This document shows, piece after piece, positions 35,590 to 43,958 of a stretch of 49,799 nucleotides of DNA. Location: positions 1 through 49,799 of the forward strand of contig NZ_AUNB01000023.1 in NCBI RefSeq assembly GCF_000714545.1, written 5' to 3'. The position numbers and the translations under genes are program-made. The stretch is from Thioclava indica. Its GTDB lineage: Bacteria > Pseudomonadota > Alphaproteobacteria > Rhodobacterales > Rhodobacteraceae. The notes beneath the pieces were generated by a model. The model saw nothing but the letters and a program-made list of their open reading frames with translations. It did no database searches and was not told the origin of the DNA. Within the stretch, counting starts at the first letter, position 1, and the number at the start of each line of letters is the position of its first letter.

Positions 35590-36650
35590 GTGCCGATATC
35601 ACGAGTCCCCCGCAGCGCGCCCCCCGCCCCGATTGGGTTTGGCACTTGGGCGTCGTGGCCTTTGTCGTGGTGTGGTGGCTGGTCTATCAGCAACTGATCC
35701 CCGCCTCGGAATGGATCACCGCGCTATTTCCAATCGCGCGCCACAGCCACACGGGCGAGGCCGTCGCCTTCTTCTTTTATGACACGCCGAAGGTGATGAT
35801 GCTGTTGACGCTGATCGTCTTTGCGATGGGTGTGGTGCGCAGCTTTTTCTCGCCCGAAAAGACCCGCGCGCTACTCTCGGGGCGGCGCGAGGGCGTGGGT
35901 AACATCTTTTCCGCTGGGCTTGGCATTGTGACGCCGTTTTGTTCGTGCTCGGCGGTGCCGCTGTTCATCGGCTTCGTCTCGGCGGGGGTACCTTTGGGGG
36001 TGACGTTCTCGTTTCTCATCGCCGCGCCGATGGTGAACGAGGTCGCGCTGGTCTTGCTGGTCGGGCTTGTCGGTTGGCAGGTGGCCGCGATTTACCTAAT
36101 CTTCGGGCTGAGCATCGCCATCGTCGCCGGATTTATCATTGGCAAGCTGCATCTGGAAGGCTGGCTGCAAGATTGGGTGCGCGACATTCATTCCGGCGCC
36201 AACACCGCCGCTGTCATGGAGGAATACCACCTCAGCATGACCGATCGCTATCGCCTTGGCATCGAAGCCGTGCGCGAGATTTTCTCTAAGGTCTGGGTCT
36301 GGATCATCCTCGGGATCGGGATGGGCGCGCTTATTCACGGCTATGTCCCGCAGGATCTGATGGTGCGCATCATGGGGGCCGGGGCGTGGTGGTCCGTTCC
36401 CGCCGCCGTACTGATGGGGGTGCCGATGTATACCAATGCTGCGGGCGTCATTCCGATTGTCGAGGCGCTTTTGGGCAAAGGGGCCGCGCTTGGCACCGTG
36501 CTGGCCTTTATGATGAGCGTGATCGCGCTGTCCTTGCCCGAAATGATCATCCTGCGCCAGGTTCTGACGCTGCGCCTGATCGCCGTGTTCGTCGGCGTCG
36601 TCGCCAGCGGTATTCTGGCGGTCGGCTTCCTCTTTAACGTCATCTTCTGA
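35586..36650 (+). CDS. arsP: ArsP/YraQ-type permease
   Basis: A 354-residue membrane protein with about eight to ten hydrophobic segments and the family signature ITPFCSCSAVPLFIGFVSAG near residue 117 (C-S-C motif), plus GVPMYTNAAGVIPIVEALLG near residue 278. ArsP members export trivalent organoarsenicals; other members of this permease family have no proven substrate. The C-S-C suits a soft-metal substrate. Coupled to arsR by ATGA and followed 11 bp later by a thioredoxin-like gene. Confidence 0.85.
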   Translation: MSADITSPPQRAPRPDWVWHLGVVAFVVVWWLVYQQLIPASEWITALFPIARHSHTGEAVAFFFYDTPKVMMLLTLIVFAMGVVRSFFSPEKTRALLSGRREGVGNIFSAGLGIVTPFCSCSAVPLFIGFVSAGVPLGVTFSFLIAAPMVNEVALVLLVGLVGWQVAAIYLIFGLSIAIVAGFIIGKLHLEGWLQDWVRDIHSGANTAAVMEEYHLSMTDRYRLGIEAVREIFSKVWVWIILGIGMGALIHGYVPQDLMVRIMGAGAWWSVPAAVLMGVPMYTNAAGVIPIVEALLGKGAALGTVLAFMMSVIALSLPEMIILRQVLTLRLIAVFVGVVASGILAVGFLFNVIF

Positions 36651-36661
36651 AAGGACATCCC

Positions 36662-36898
36662 ATGAAATCCATCAAGGTCTACGGCCCCGGCTGCAAACGT
36701 TGCGAAACCGCCGAGGCAATGGTGAAAGATACCGCTGCAAATCTTGGCGTCGAGGTTGAGGTCGAGAAGGTCACCGACCCGAAAGCCATCGCAATGGCGG
36801 GCGTAATGTCAACGCCGGGAATAGCGATTGATGGCAAGCTGGTACATGCGGGCGGGCTGCCCGATGCCGCGAAACTTGCGGGCTGGCTGAGCGCCTAA
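36662..36898 (+). CDS. Small thioredoxin-fold protein
   Basis: A 78-residue thioredoxin-like protein with CKRC at residues 10-13 (VYGPGCKRCETAEAM) and cis-Pro region VMSTPGIAIDGKLV near residue 50, the redox-active disulfide protein 2 / Thioredoxin_3 type. Such genes commonly follow ArsP-type permeases and ArsR. It may keep the permease cysteines or the metalloid reduced in the cytosol. Confidence 0.87.
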   Translation: MKSIKVYGPGCKRCETAEAMVKDTAANLGVEVEVEKVTDPKAIAMAGVMSTPGIAIDGKLVHAGGLPDAAKLAGWLSA

Positions 36899-36944
36899 CC
36901 CGCCCCTTCTTTCTGCATGACCTCACAGGATGTGAACGCAAATC

Positions 36945-37346
36945 ATGGATTATCACGTCACCGCCCGCCGTATCGACAGCCATCGCTCTGAAGCCATGAC
37001 GAAAGAGGCCCGGATCGTTCTGGACACCGATATGGCGGGACGGCTTGATGCCTTTAACCCCGCCGAGATGCTGCTGGCGAGCCTTGCGGCCTGTATCCTC
37101 AAAGGCACCGAGCGGATCATTCCGATGCTGAAGTTCGATCTGCGCGGGATCGAGGTATCGCTGCGCGGTGTGCGCCAAGATGCCCCGCCAAAGATGGTGC
37201 AGATTACCTATGAAATCGTGGTGGACTCCGATGAGACCGACCAGCGGATTGATCTTTTGCATCGCAATCTTCAGAAATACGGCACGATCTATAACACATT
37301 AGCCGGTGCGACCGAGCTTTCGGGGACGATCCGGCGAAAGGACTGA
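36945..37346 (+). CDS. OsmC-like protein lacking the second catalytic Cys
   Basis: A 133-residue protein of the OsmC/Ohr fold: AGRLDAFNPAEMLLASLAAC with one Cys near residue 51, then VSLRGVRQDAPPKMVQITYE and NLQKYGTIYNTLAGATELSG. In peroxidase members the KYCPV-type segment near the end supplies the second Cys; here it reads KYGTI. A thiol peroxidase activity is therefore doubtful. It belongs to the arsR-arsP-trx run by position, 46 bp after trx. Confidence 0.8.
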   Translation: MDYHVTARRIDSHRSEAMTKEARIVLDTDMAGRLDAFNPAEMLLASLAACILKGTERIIPMLKFDLRGIEVSLRGVRQDAPPKMVQITYEIVVDSDETDQRIDLLHRNLQKYGTIYNTLAGATELSGTIRRKD

Positions 37347-37349
37347 CCC

Positions 37350-38246
37350 ATGCCACATGATCACGCGCATGCGCACGCAGCCCCAACCGATCTTGGGCCC
37401 GCGTTTCGCTGGGCGGTGGGGATGAACACTGCCTACGTTTTGATCGAGGGCGCGGCGGGGTTTCTGACCGGCTCGCTCGCGCTGTTGGCGGATGCCGCGC
37501 ATAACCTCACCGATGTTGCGGGGCTCTTGATTGCGTGGGGGGCAACGGTTCTGGCCAAGCGCGCGGGCAATAGCCGCTACACATTCGGTTATGGCCGCGC
37601 GACAATTCTGGCGGCAATGCTCAACGCCACGGCCATTCTGATCGGCGTCGTGCTGGTGATCTGGGAGGCCGCGCACCGCTTTGGCACGCCCGTCAAACTG
37701 CCCGGTGCCACGATTATGTGGGTCGCGTTGATCGGGATCGCGGTGAACGCAGGATCGGCGCTGTTGTTCATGCGTTCGCAAAAGGGCGATCTGAACGCCA
37801 AGGGCGCATTTTTGCACATGGCGGCGGATGCGGTGGTCTCGGGCGCGGTGGTGCTGGCGGCAGCGGGGATCATGCTGACCGGCTGGGAGTGGCTTGATCC
37901 GGCGGTGGCGATTGGCGTCAGTCTTGTGATCGCTGTGACGGCGTGGGGTCTGCTACGTGACTCGCTGCGGCTGGAACTGGACGGCGTGCCCGACACCATC
38001 GACCGGCAGGCGATTGCCGACTGGCTGGGCGCGCAGCCCGGCGTGAGCGACGTGCATGACCTGCATATCTGGCCGCTCTCGACGACGCGCACCGCCCTGT
38101 CGGTGCATCTGGTCTGGAGCGGCGAAGACGGCGATGCGCTGATCCAGCATCTCGCGCACGAACTGGCCGAGCATTTCGCCATCGCCCATGCCACGATCCA
38201 ACTTGAAGCCACCCCCTGTGACGCTGCGGCGGCCTGTGTCGCGTAA
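37350..38246 (+). CDS. Cation diffusion facilitator exporter
   Basis: A 298-residue CDF protein with a His-rich start (PHDHAHAHA), six TM segments and a C-terminal cytosolic domain. Metal-site motifs: LLADAAHNLTDVAGLL near residue 52 and HMAADAVVSGAVV near residue 156, plus the C-terminal VSDVHDLHIWPLS. CzcD/ZitB-like members export Zn, Cd or Co by proton antiport. It starts 3 bp after the OsmC-like gene, so the whole arsR-to-CDF set is probably one transcript. Confidence 0.9.
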   Translation: MPHDHAHAHAAPTDLGPAFRWAVGMNTAYVLIEGAAGFLTGSLALLADAAHNLTDVAGLLIAWGATVLAKRAGNSRYTFGYGRATILAAMLNATAILIGVVLVIWEAAHRFGTPVKLPGATIMWVALIGIAVNAGSALLFMRSQKGDLNAKGAFLHMAADAVVSGAVVLAAAGIMLTGWEWLDPAVAIGVSLVIAVTAWGLLRDSLRLELDGVPDTIDRQAIADWLGAQPGVSDVHDLHIWPLSTTRTALSVHLVWSGEDGDALIQHLAHELAEHFAIAHATIQLEATPCDAAAACVA

Positions 38247-38300
38247 CGCGCTGCCCCGTCTTGGGCGCTGAGATCGCGACGCCATCGTCATATAAAATTG

Positions 38301-38333
38301 CGCCCCCAAAGTGGAGAAACCACGATGGGGGCG
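38301..38333. terminator. Bidirectional terminator between the CDF gene and the yqiK remnant
   Basis: CGCCCCCA (38301-38308) pairs with TGGGGGCG (38326-38333), with an inner GTGG/CCAC stem. The minus-strand read continues into AATTTTATAT; the plus-strand read into TATTTGG. It separates convergent genes. Confidence 0.7.
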
Positions 38334-38350
38334 TATTTGGTCTTTGAGTG

Positions 38351-39149
38351 TCACTCGGCCAGATCGGCGATCTGTTCAGGTGCCGGGGGCGTGGTTTCAG
38401 CCCCCTTCCCTTCTTTCTCAAACAAATCGGCAACCATGCCGGTCATGCCCTTGTCCATGTTCAGCCCGACCTGTTTGCCAATCGCATCCAACGCAGGCAG
38501 TTGGAACGCCATTTTGCGCATTTCGTCAAAGGCTTGGTTGACCAGACCGTCACCGCCACTTGAGTGCGCGGCGCCCACGCCGCCGCCCAAAGCACCGGTC
38601 AGCCCCTCGACCTTGTGAATGATGATGCCACCGATTTTCTCGGCCGGATTGACCATTTCAGCCACGATTTTCGGCATCGCATCAAGGCACGCTTTGGCCA
38701 GACGGAAGTCGATGATCGAGGCGGACAAGCCGTTTTCAGCCTCGGCCAGAGCCTCGCTTTTGGCGGCTTCGGCACGCAAGCCATCGACCAGCTTACCCTC
38801 AACCATCTCGCGCAGCGCGCGTTCGTCAAAGGTGCGATCGCCCAAGGTTTGGGCGGCGCGCGCGATGCCCTCTTCGTTGGCCTGAACCGTGACATAAAAT
38901 TCCACGCCCACATCGACGCGCATCCGGTCTTTGGTGATCAGTGCCGAATTGCCGTCACGGCGAACTTCCAGACGGGTGGATCACCAAGGTGCCCCCGTCG
39001 ATGATCACCTGACGCCCGCCCGTCCCGGTTTTGACAAGGCTGACCTCGCGTGTCGAGCGCACATACATGCGTGAAAACGCCAAGACCACCACAAGGAAAG
39101 CGAAGATAATCAGCAAGACAGGCATTGCCAGGCCAAAGAGAAGGTTCAT
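38351..39149 (-). pseudogene. yqiK: Flotillin/SPFH (YqiK) gene with internal deletions
   Basis: The N-terminal 60 residues (38955-39149) give a membrane anchor and VKTGTGGRQVIIDGGTLVIH, the YqiK start. The frame then breaks: LEVRRDGNSALITKDRMRVD resumes in another frame at about 38965, which implies loss of roughly 40-50 bases. In the downstream frame (38351-38923) the SPFH part runs to EGKLVDGLRAEAAKSEALAE and jumps to SIIDFRLAKACLDAMPKIVA near the C-terminus, so most of the SPFH end and the coiled coil (over 300 residues in relatives) is gone in frame. Flotillins organise membrane microdomains; this copy cannot do so. Confidence 0.85.
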
Positions 39150-39202
39150 AGGGAAAGGTCCTGTTTTGAACTTTTAGGAAGGGGAAAGGGTTGAGGGGCT
39201 GA

Positions 39203-39946
39203 TCAGCCCAGTGGAACGAGACGCAGCAGGCCGCGCGGCAGGCGTAGCACCAGCACCTTGCTGCCTTGGGTGATTTCATCGCTGTCTGACAGCGGTTCGA
39301 GCATCGTGTAATGGGTGTTGCCATAGCCATCGGTGATGCGCACCTGCGCCGGGCTGCGCCGCCGCGCGGTGCCGATGATGACCACGCTACGGCGCCGCCC
39401 CAGACTATGTTCAGATATCGCAGGGGTTTCTGTGCGCGGGATCAAGCGCGCAATGCCGCTTGCGATGGCGCGCGTCAACGCCAGCGCAGGCACCAGCGCA
39501 ATGGGCACCGCGATTATGCGTGGCAGCATCCAGCCAAAGGTCGCAGACAAAAGCGTCTGCATCACCAGCCCCGCGCTCGCAAACAGCGCCAGAAAGATCG
39601 CAAGCCAAACCGTCATCGGCACTTTGCGCATCCCCAAGATGTCCAGAATGCCGCCAACAGAGGTGCCAGATACGTCATGCGTGATCTCGCCGGGGCCATC
39701 ATAGCCGTCCAGATCCAGCTCAACCTGCGCCGCGATATCGCTTGGCAGATCAAACTCGGCGGCGAGTTCGGGCGCGCTCATCGCTGTGACATCAAGATCC
39801 AGATCGGGCGCATCGCCAAGGGTTGGCGCATCACCCGCGCTGGAAAACCCGCCCATCATCAGTGCGATTTCCAACAACAACAGAAGGACAACAAGCCCCG
39901 CCGCACCCAGAAATGGAAACAAGTCAGGATTGAAAATAAAGGACAT
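39203..39946 (-). CDS. yqiJ: YqiJ-like membrane protein
   Basis: About 247 residues: an N-terminal TM (FLGAAGLVVLLLLLEIALMM), an acidic Asp-rich segment, two further TMs (KVPMTVWLAIFLALFASAGL; a Pro/Ala-rich third) and a C-terminal OB-fold-like domain (SLGRRRSVVIIGTARR, ITDGYGNTHYTMLEPLSD). YqiJ proteins (OB-fold, DUF1449) are encoded with the flotillin YqiK. The frame is intact here although yqiK, 53 bp downstream, is broken. The start at 39946 fits family members; an earlier start at 39967 is possible. Confidence 0.78.
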   Translation of the reverse strand: MSFIFNPDLFPFLGAAGLVVLLLLLEIALMMGGFSSAGDAPTLGDAPDLDLDVTAMSAPELAAEFDLPSDIAAQVELDLDGYDGPGEITHDVSGTSVGGILDILGMRKVPMTVWLAIFLALFASAGLVMQTLLSATFGWMLPRIIAVPIALVPALALTRAIASGIARLIPRTETPAISEHSLGRRRSVVIIGTARRRSPAQVRITDGYGNTHYTMLEPLSDSDEITQGSKVLVLRLPRGLLRLVPLG

Positions 39947-40101
39947 TATGGGACCGCTCAAAATCACGGCTCAGATTACGCGACCTATGCCGCGCGTTTC
40001 GTTTTAAGCAACCTAGGCGTAAAAAAATGCGCTGGCAGGAAAGACCTGTGACAGAGACGAATGAGGGAACGCCGCGTTGCCAAACGCATCTTTGAAGGCG
40101 C

Positions 40102-40306
40102 TTATCTCCCGTCCATCGCGGTTGCCAGCGCCTCACCGCTGACACGGCGATAGTTCACGAATGCATTGGCACTGACCACGACGAAAAAGCTGTCCATATC
40201 GATCACGACAAAGCCGATTTCAAACGCCGCGCGGGTCAGCTGTTCGATGTCATCGCGATAGATCCGTTTGCGCCCCAGCAACTCGCGGACCTGCTTGGCG
40301 GTCAGT
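40102..40306 (-). pseudogene. Unknown gene truncated at its 5' end
   Basis: An open minus-strand frame with coding-like content (VRELLGRKRIYRDDIEQLTR, AAFEIGFVVIDMDSFFVVV, ANAFVNYRRVSGEALATAMD) ending in TAA at 40102-40104. It has no start codon of its own beyond an internal TTG and stops abruptly at about 40306, where the rimB remnant begins on the other strand. A single deletion that removed both 5' ends explains this. I do not recognise the family. Confidence 0.5.
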
Positions 40307-40307
40307 C

Positions 40308-40619
40308 GAAACCTTCACCCGCGACGGGACGGATTTGGTGCGCTTTAGGGTGCAACAAGATGATGAAATGCCCGAAGTCGCGGTGGAATCCCCGATTTTC
40401 GAGTGGCGCCACATCAAGCATACCAGCGGCATCCCCGAAGAGCGCATCGTGATCCGCACCACGTAATAGCTGATCGACCGGGCCTGGACCATCGCGGTGT
40501 CGCTGACCGATCGCAGCAATATGCGCTTTCCGACGATTGTCGGGCGCACCGCGCGGAAAAAACACAATATCGCAGTGCACACGCGCCGCGCCAACCTGAC
40601 TTGCGACTTAGGTCGGTAA
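40308..40619 (+). pseudogene. rimB: RimB-like (ATP-dependent zinc protease/retropepsin) remnant
   Basis: The translation FTRDGTDLVRFRVQQDDE, then EWRHIKHTSGIPEERIVIRT, two stops (TAA TAG, 40464-40469), and SLTDRSNMRFPTIVGRTARK through AVHTRRANLTC matches RimK/LysX-linked retropepsin-like proteins. The N-terminal part with the Asp-Thr-Gly active site is missing. Two adjacent stops break the frame. The downstream rimK and aspartoacylase-like gene complete the usual rimB-rimK-aspA trio. Confidence 0.75.
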
Positions 40620-40646
40620 CGCCCCTGTGGCAAAAGGAGTTTTCTA

Positions 40647-41373
40647 ATGAAAATCGCAATGATGGCGCGCGGGCACGAGCTGCACATCATCAACACGCTG
40701 CGCTGCTATATGAACATCGCCTCGCGCCGCCCCGAGATGTATTACAATGGCGAAAAGCTAGAGGGCTTTGACGCCGTGATCCCGCGGATCGGAGCGTCGG
40801 TGACGTTTCACGGGCTGGCCGTGCTGCGCCAGTTTGAAATGATGGGGGTCTATCCGCACAATGAAAGCGTCGCGATCGGGCGCAGCCGGGACAAACTGCG
40901 CTCGATGCAGCTTTTGGCGCGCGACGGTGTGGGTCTGCCGGTCACGACCTTTGCCCATGATCCCAAGCAAACCGATGAGGTGCTGGAGTTGGCGGGGGCG
41001 CGCCCGTCGTGATCAAGCTGTTAGAGAGCACGCAGGGTATCGGCGTGGTTCTGGCTGACACCAAGCGTTTCGCGGCGCAGGCGTGAACATTCTGCTGCAG
41101 AAATTCATCAAGGAACCCGGCGGCACCGACATTCGCGCCATCGTCGTGGGTGGTAAGGTGATCGCGGCGATGAAACGCACCGGTGCCGAGCGCGATTTCC
41201 GCTCGAACCTGCATCGGGGTGGATCGGCGCAAGTGATCAAACTCTCGCCCGAAGAACGCGCAACGGCAGTGCGCGCGGCAAAGTCGATGGGGCTGGATGT
41301 GGCGGGTAAGATTATCGAATATCTTGAGAAAAACGTGCCCACCGGCAGCACGAAAACCAAGGGCAAAGGCTGA
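40647..41373 (+). pseudogene. rimK: RimK-like ATP-grasp ligase gene with frameshifts and a deletion
   Basis: The start is intact ([60 protein letters not shown]). At about 41005 the frame breaks; one G lost from a G-run restores [20 protein letters not shown]. After DTKR, near 41070, about 20 bases are missing and the frame shifts again before [16 protein letters not shown]. The tail joins KSMGL directly to [13 protein letters not shown], losing about 30 residues that hold the Mg-binding EVNSSPG region of ATP-grasp ligases. RimK adds glutamate to ribosomal protein S6; this copy cannot be active. Confidence 0.88.
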
Positions 41374-41999
41374 TAGCCAAGCGCGCAGGATTTGAGATTG
41401 GCGGCCATGTGATCGCGCCCGGCACCCGTCAGACCGTTGACCTGCCCGTCAGCGTTCTGTCCGATCACACGCCGGTGTCAATGTCGGTGCATGTCATTCA
41501 TGGCAAGGCCGACGGCCCCACCATGTTCGTCAGCGCAGGCATTCACGGCGATGAGGTGATCGGAGTGGAAATCGTGCGTCGCTTGCTGCGCACGCCCCAT
41601 CTTAAGTCGCTGCGCGGCACGCTGATCGTGATCCCGATTTTGAATGCGTTCGGGTTCATCAACCACGCGCGCTACCTGCCCGACCGGCGCGATCTGAACC
41701 GGATGTTTCCGGGCACGCCGGGGAGCTTGCTGCGCATCTTTCACGGGCGCGGCGATGTGGTGGCAAGCGGTGATCTGATGGCGGTGGTTTGCGACCCGTT
41801 TGGCGAAAACGAGCAGGAAATCACCGCCCCCTTTGATGGCATCGTCGTAGGTCGCGCCGTGCTGCCCGTCGTGAACGAAGGGGATGCGATCATTCACCTT
41901 GCGCGGGTGCAGTCAATGAAACGCGCCGAAGATGCGGTAGGCGATCTGAATGACCAACTGTCAGACGATCCGCTTTTTGACGAGGACGAGATTATCTGA
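41373..41999 (+). pseudogene. Aspartoacylase/succinylglutamate desuccinylase-like gene, internally deleted
   Basis: The frame reads AKRAGFEIGGHVIAPGTRQT from 41376, but its expected start codon is ATA (41373-41375) where relatives have ATG; the first usable start is GTG 41409. The metal-site HGDEVIGVEIVRR is present near the N-terminus, but RDLNRMFPGTPG jumps straight to SLLRIFHGRGDVVASGDLMA, losing over 120 residues with the DLH-type third zinc ligand. The C-terminal biotinyl-like part is intact. An open frame of 196 codons survives, so a non-catalytic protein could still be made. Confidence 0.7.
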
Positions 42000-42030
42000 G
42001 ATTAGCTGCGGCAAATATCAGCGCCATGCC

Positions 42031-42456
42031 TTACAGCGCCTGTTGCGTGAGCTGATGCAGCTTTTGCGTGATGTCCAACAGCGTCTGCGCCTCGGCATCC
42101 GAAAATACGCGATCAGACCGCGTGAACCCCGAGATCGAGCGCGAACTCGATGGCCCCGTTGCGCAGGCCAGCCCATTGGTCAAGCCATGCGCCGCCGCAT
42201 CCGCGAGAATGCCGATGGGATCCTCAAGATCGCTCCAGCGCATCACGCCGGTCTCGCGAAGCCCCCATTTCACCACCGGATCTTCGATGATCATGCCCTT
42301 CGCATCGTAGTGCGAAATCCAGCTTTGGGGATAGGTGCGATACATGAAACTTGGGCGTGTAAAGCGGATATGCAGGGCAAAAGCATAGCCCGTATCGCAA
42401 AGCGCACCTGTCTCGCTCAGCAATTGCTCTACCGAATGTCGAATTTCGGTTTTCAT
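42031..42456 (-). CDS. LuxR-type autoinducer-binding domain without a DNA-binding domain
   Basis: About 141 residues covering only the autoinducer-binding domain: FALHIRFTRPSFMYRTYPQS, WISHYDAKGMIIEDPVVKWG (with the W and YxxxxxxxDP pattern of LuxR ligand pockets), MRWSDLEDP, and ANGL-like HGLTNGLACATG. It stops at QTLLDITQKLHQLTQQAL where a full LuxR would continue into its HTH. It is divergent from a full luxR next to luxI. An RNA start at 42456 (MKTEIRH) is preferred. It could bind signal or form inactive heterodimers; the deletion-rich region beside it also allows simple truncation. Confidence 0.75.
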   Translation of the reverse strand: MKTEIRHSVEQLLSETGALCDTGYAFALHIRFTRPSFMYRTYPQSWISHYDAKGMIIEDPVVKWGLRETGVMRWSDLEDPIGILADAAAHGLTNGLACATGPSSSRSISGFTRSDRVFSDAEAQTLLDITQKLHQLTQQAL

Positions 42457-42556
42457 ATGCCGCATACAATCATAGGTTAAGTCCCAACACCTACTCATCG
42501 CCCCTCAAGCGAGATTAGGTTTCGCCCTTTTGAAACGCAAGCGGTTTGACCTGCGA

Positions 42557-43165
42557 ATGACCTTAAAGCACAGCCAGTCCCTGTTCCAGACGCTAGCGCC
42601 TGCTGGCTATTATGTGGCTTTGCGCGTCGGATATTCCTTTCCTGAAGAAGAAATGAACTGCCTCAATCAGGACTGGATCGAGGAATACACACAGCGCGGT
42701 CTGTTTGTTCACGATCCCTCGATGCGTTGGATTTATGGCAACCAAGGCGCGATTCGCTGGAGCGAACTCACGCTGCCCGACCCTGCCGGCGTTCTGAATT
42801 TGGCACGCAGTTTGAACCTGAGCTATGGCGCGACGATCTCGGTCAGCGGTGGTGCAGATTGTGGGCGGCGTAGCTATGGTGTGCTGTTTCGCACCGACCG
42901 CGAGTATGAAGATCGCGAGTTGGACGAAGCGCTTCAAACGCTCAAAAGCCTGCATTCACGCGCGCAACGCGGGCCAAGCCTGACCGATGCCGAGGCCGAG
43001 GCCATCCGAATGCGCGCTGACGGGCTGTTGCTGAAACAGATCGCGGCAGAGCTTGCGATTAGCGAAAGCGCAGTCAAAGCCCGCATCGCCTCGGCCTGTC
43101 GGAAATTTGGCGCTAAAAATGCCATAGAATTGCTGGCAATTGCATCCGCAAGACGATTGATTTAA
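42557..43165 (+). CDS. luxR: LuxR family quorum-sensing regulator
   Basis: About 202 residues. Autoinducer-binding domain in residues 1-140 (YYVALRVGYSFPEEEMN, WIEEYTQRGLFVHDPSMRWI, IRWSEL) and a C-terminal LuxR HTH (PSLTDAEAEAIRMRADGLLL, AAELAISESAVKARIASACR, KFGAKNAIELLAIA). It lies 72 bp upstream of luxI on the same strand, the usual pair layout. It should bind the LuxI product and switch target promoters. The start at 42557 is the first ATG that keeps the family's length. Confidence 0.87.
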   Translation: MTLKHSQSLFQTLAPAGYYVALRVGYSFPEEEMNCLNQDWIEEYTQRGLFVHDPSMRWIYGNQGAIRWSELTLPDPAGVLNLARSLNLSYGATISVSGGADCGRRSYGVLFRTDREYEDRELDEALQTLKSLHSRAQRGPSLTDAEAEAIRMRADGLLLKQIAAELAISESAVKARIASACRKFGAKNAIELLAIASARRLI

Positions 43166-43237
43166 CGACCCACAACCCAAAGTGGTGAAAATTTTACGAA
43201 TTCGTGTTTGTGGTTAACCATCCTAAAGGAGGTTAAC

Positions 43238-43906
43238 ATGCACAATCAGACATTTGAATTTTCCCAGCTTCATCAACACGGAACCGCATTTTACGACTTT
43301 TTGCGCCTGCGCAAAAAAGTCTTTGTGGATCAGCTTGGTTGGGACGTGCCCCATAATAATGACGTTGAGATGGATCAATATGATACGCCGCTCGCGCATT
43401 ATTCGATCGTGATCAAAGATGGTGAGGTGGTTGGCGGCGCGCGTGCGATGCCCACCACGGCGATCTGGGGGCCAAATACCTACATGCTGCGCGATGCGCA
43501 TCTGGGCAAGCTCGCCCACATCCCTGCCGAGGTGCTGCCCGACGATATCGCCTCGGAGTCCGTGTGGGAATGCACCCGGCTGGTGATTTCCGACACCTTA
43601 AGCACGCAGGTCGAGCGCACGACCTGTCTGCGACTGATCGTCGATGGTTTGGTTGAGCGCGCGATGGAGCGGGGCGCGGATGAGATGATCTGCCTCTCGT
43701 CGCTGGCGCTGATGCGGGCGCTGCGACAGGTCGGCCATGATGTTACCCGGATGGGGCCGATCTATCGCAATGACGAAGACGGTCGCAGCTATGCCGCGCT
43801 AAGCATGCCCGTCGCCTTTTCCAATGCCCGGCGGGCAGAGATGGGCATACTTGGCCACGCGCTTTCGGCGCAAAGCGGCAGGCGCGACATCCGCCCTGCC
43901 GCCTAA
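43238..43906 (+). CDS. luxI: LuxI family acyl-homoserine lactone synthase
   Basis: A 222-residue autoinducer synthase. Conserved features: FLRLRKKVFVDQLGWDVP near residue 24 (the R-x-FxxxxxW set), DVEMDQYDTPLAHYSIV near residue 45, VVGGARAMPTT near residue 68 (GxxR), and ESVWECTRLVISD near residue 107 (E-x-R). The ATG follows a near-perfect AAAGGAGG site, so it should be translated strongly. The acyl chain cannot be told from sequence. No clear lux box was found in the 72-bp gap to luxR. Confidence 0.92.
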   Translation: MHNQTFEFSQLHQHGTAFYDFLRLRKKVFVDQLGWDVPHNNDVEMDQYDTPLAHYSIVIKDGEVVGGARAMPTTAIWGPNTYMLRDAHLGKLAHIPAEVLPDDIASESVWECTRLVISDTLSTQVERTTCLRLIVDGLVERAMERGADEMICLSSLALMRALRQVGHDVTRMGPIYRNDEDGRSYAALSMPVAFSNARRAEMGILGHALSAQSGRRDIRPAA

Positions 43907-43958
43907 TCTGGCGCAACCGATGAAACGATTGCCCCCTGATGGCGCGCCAAAGGGGGGC

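Noticed and set aside
43166-43237. Possible lux box between luxR and luxI (CCAC-N8-GTGG)
   Set aside because: Only four base pairs per arm and no resemblance to a 20-bp lux box.
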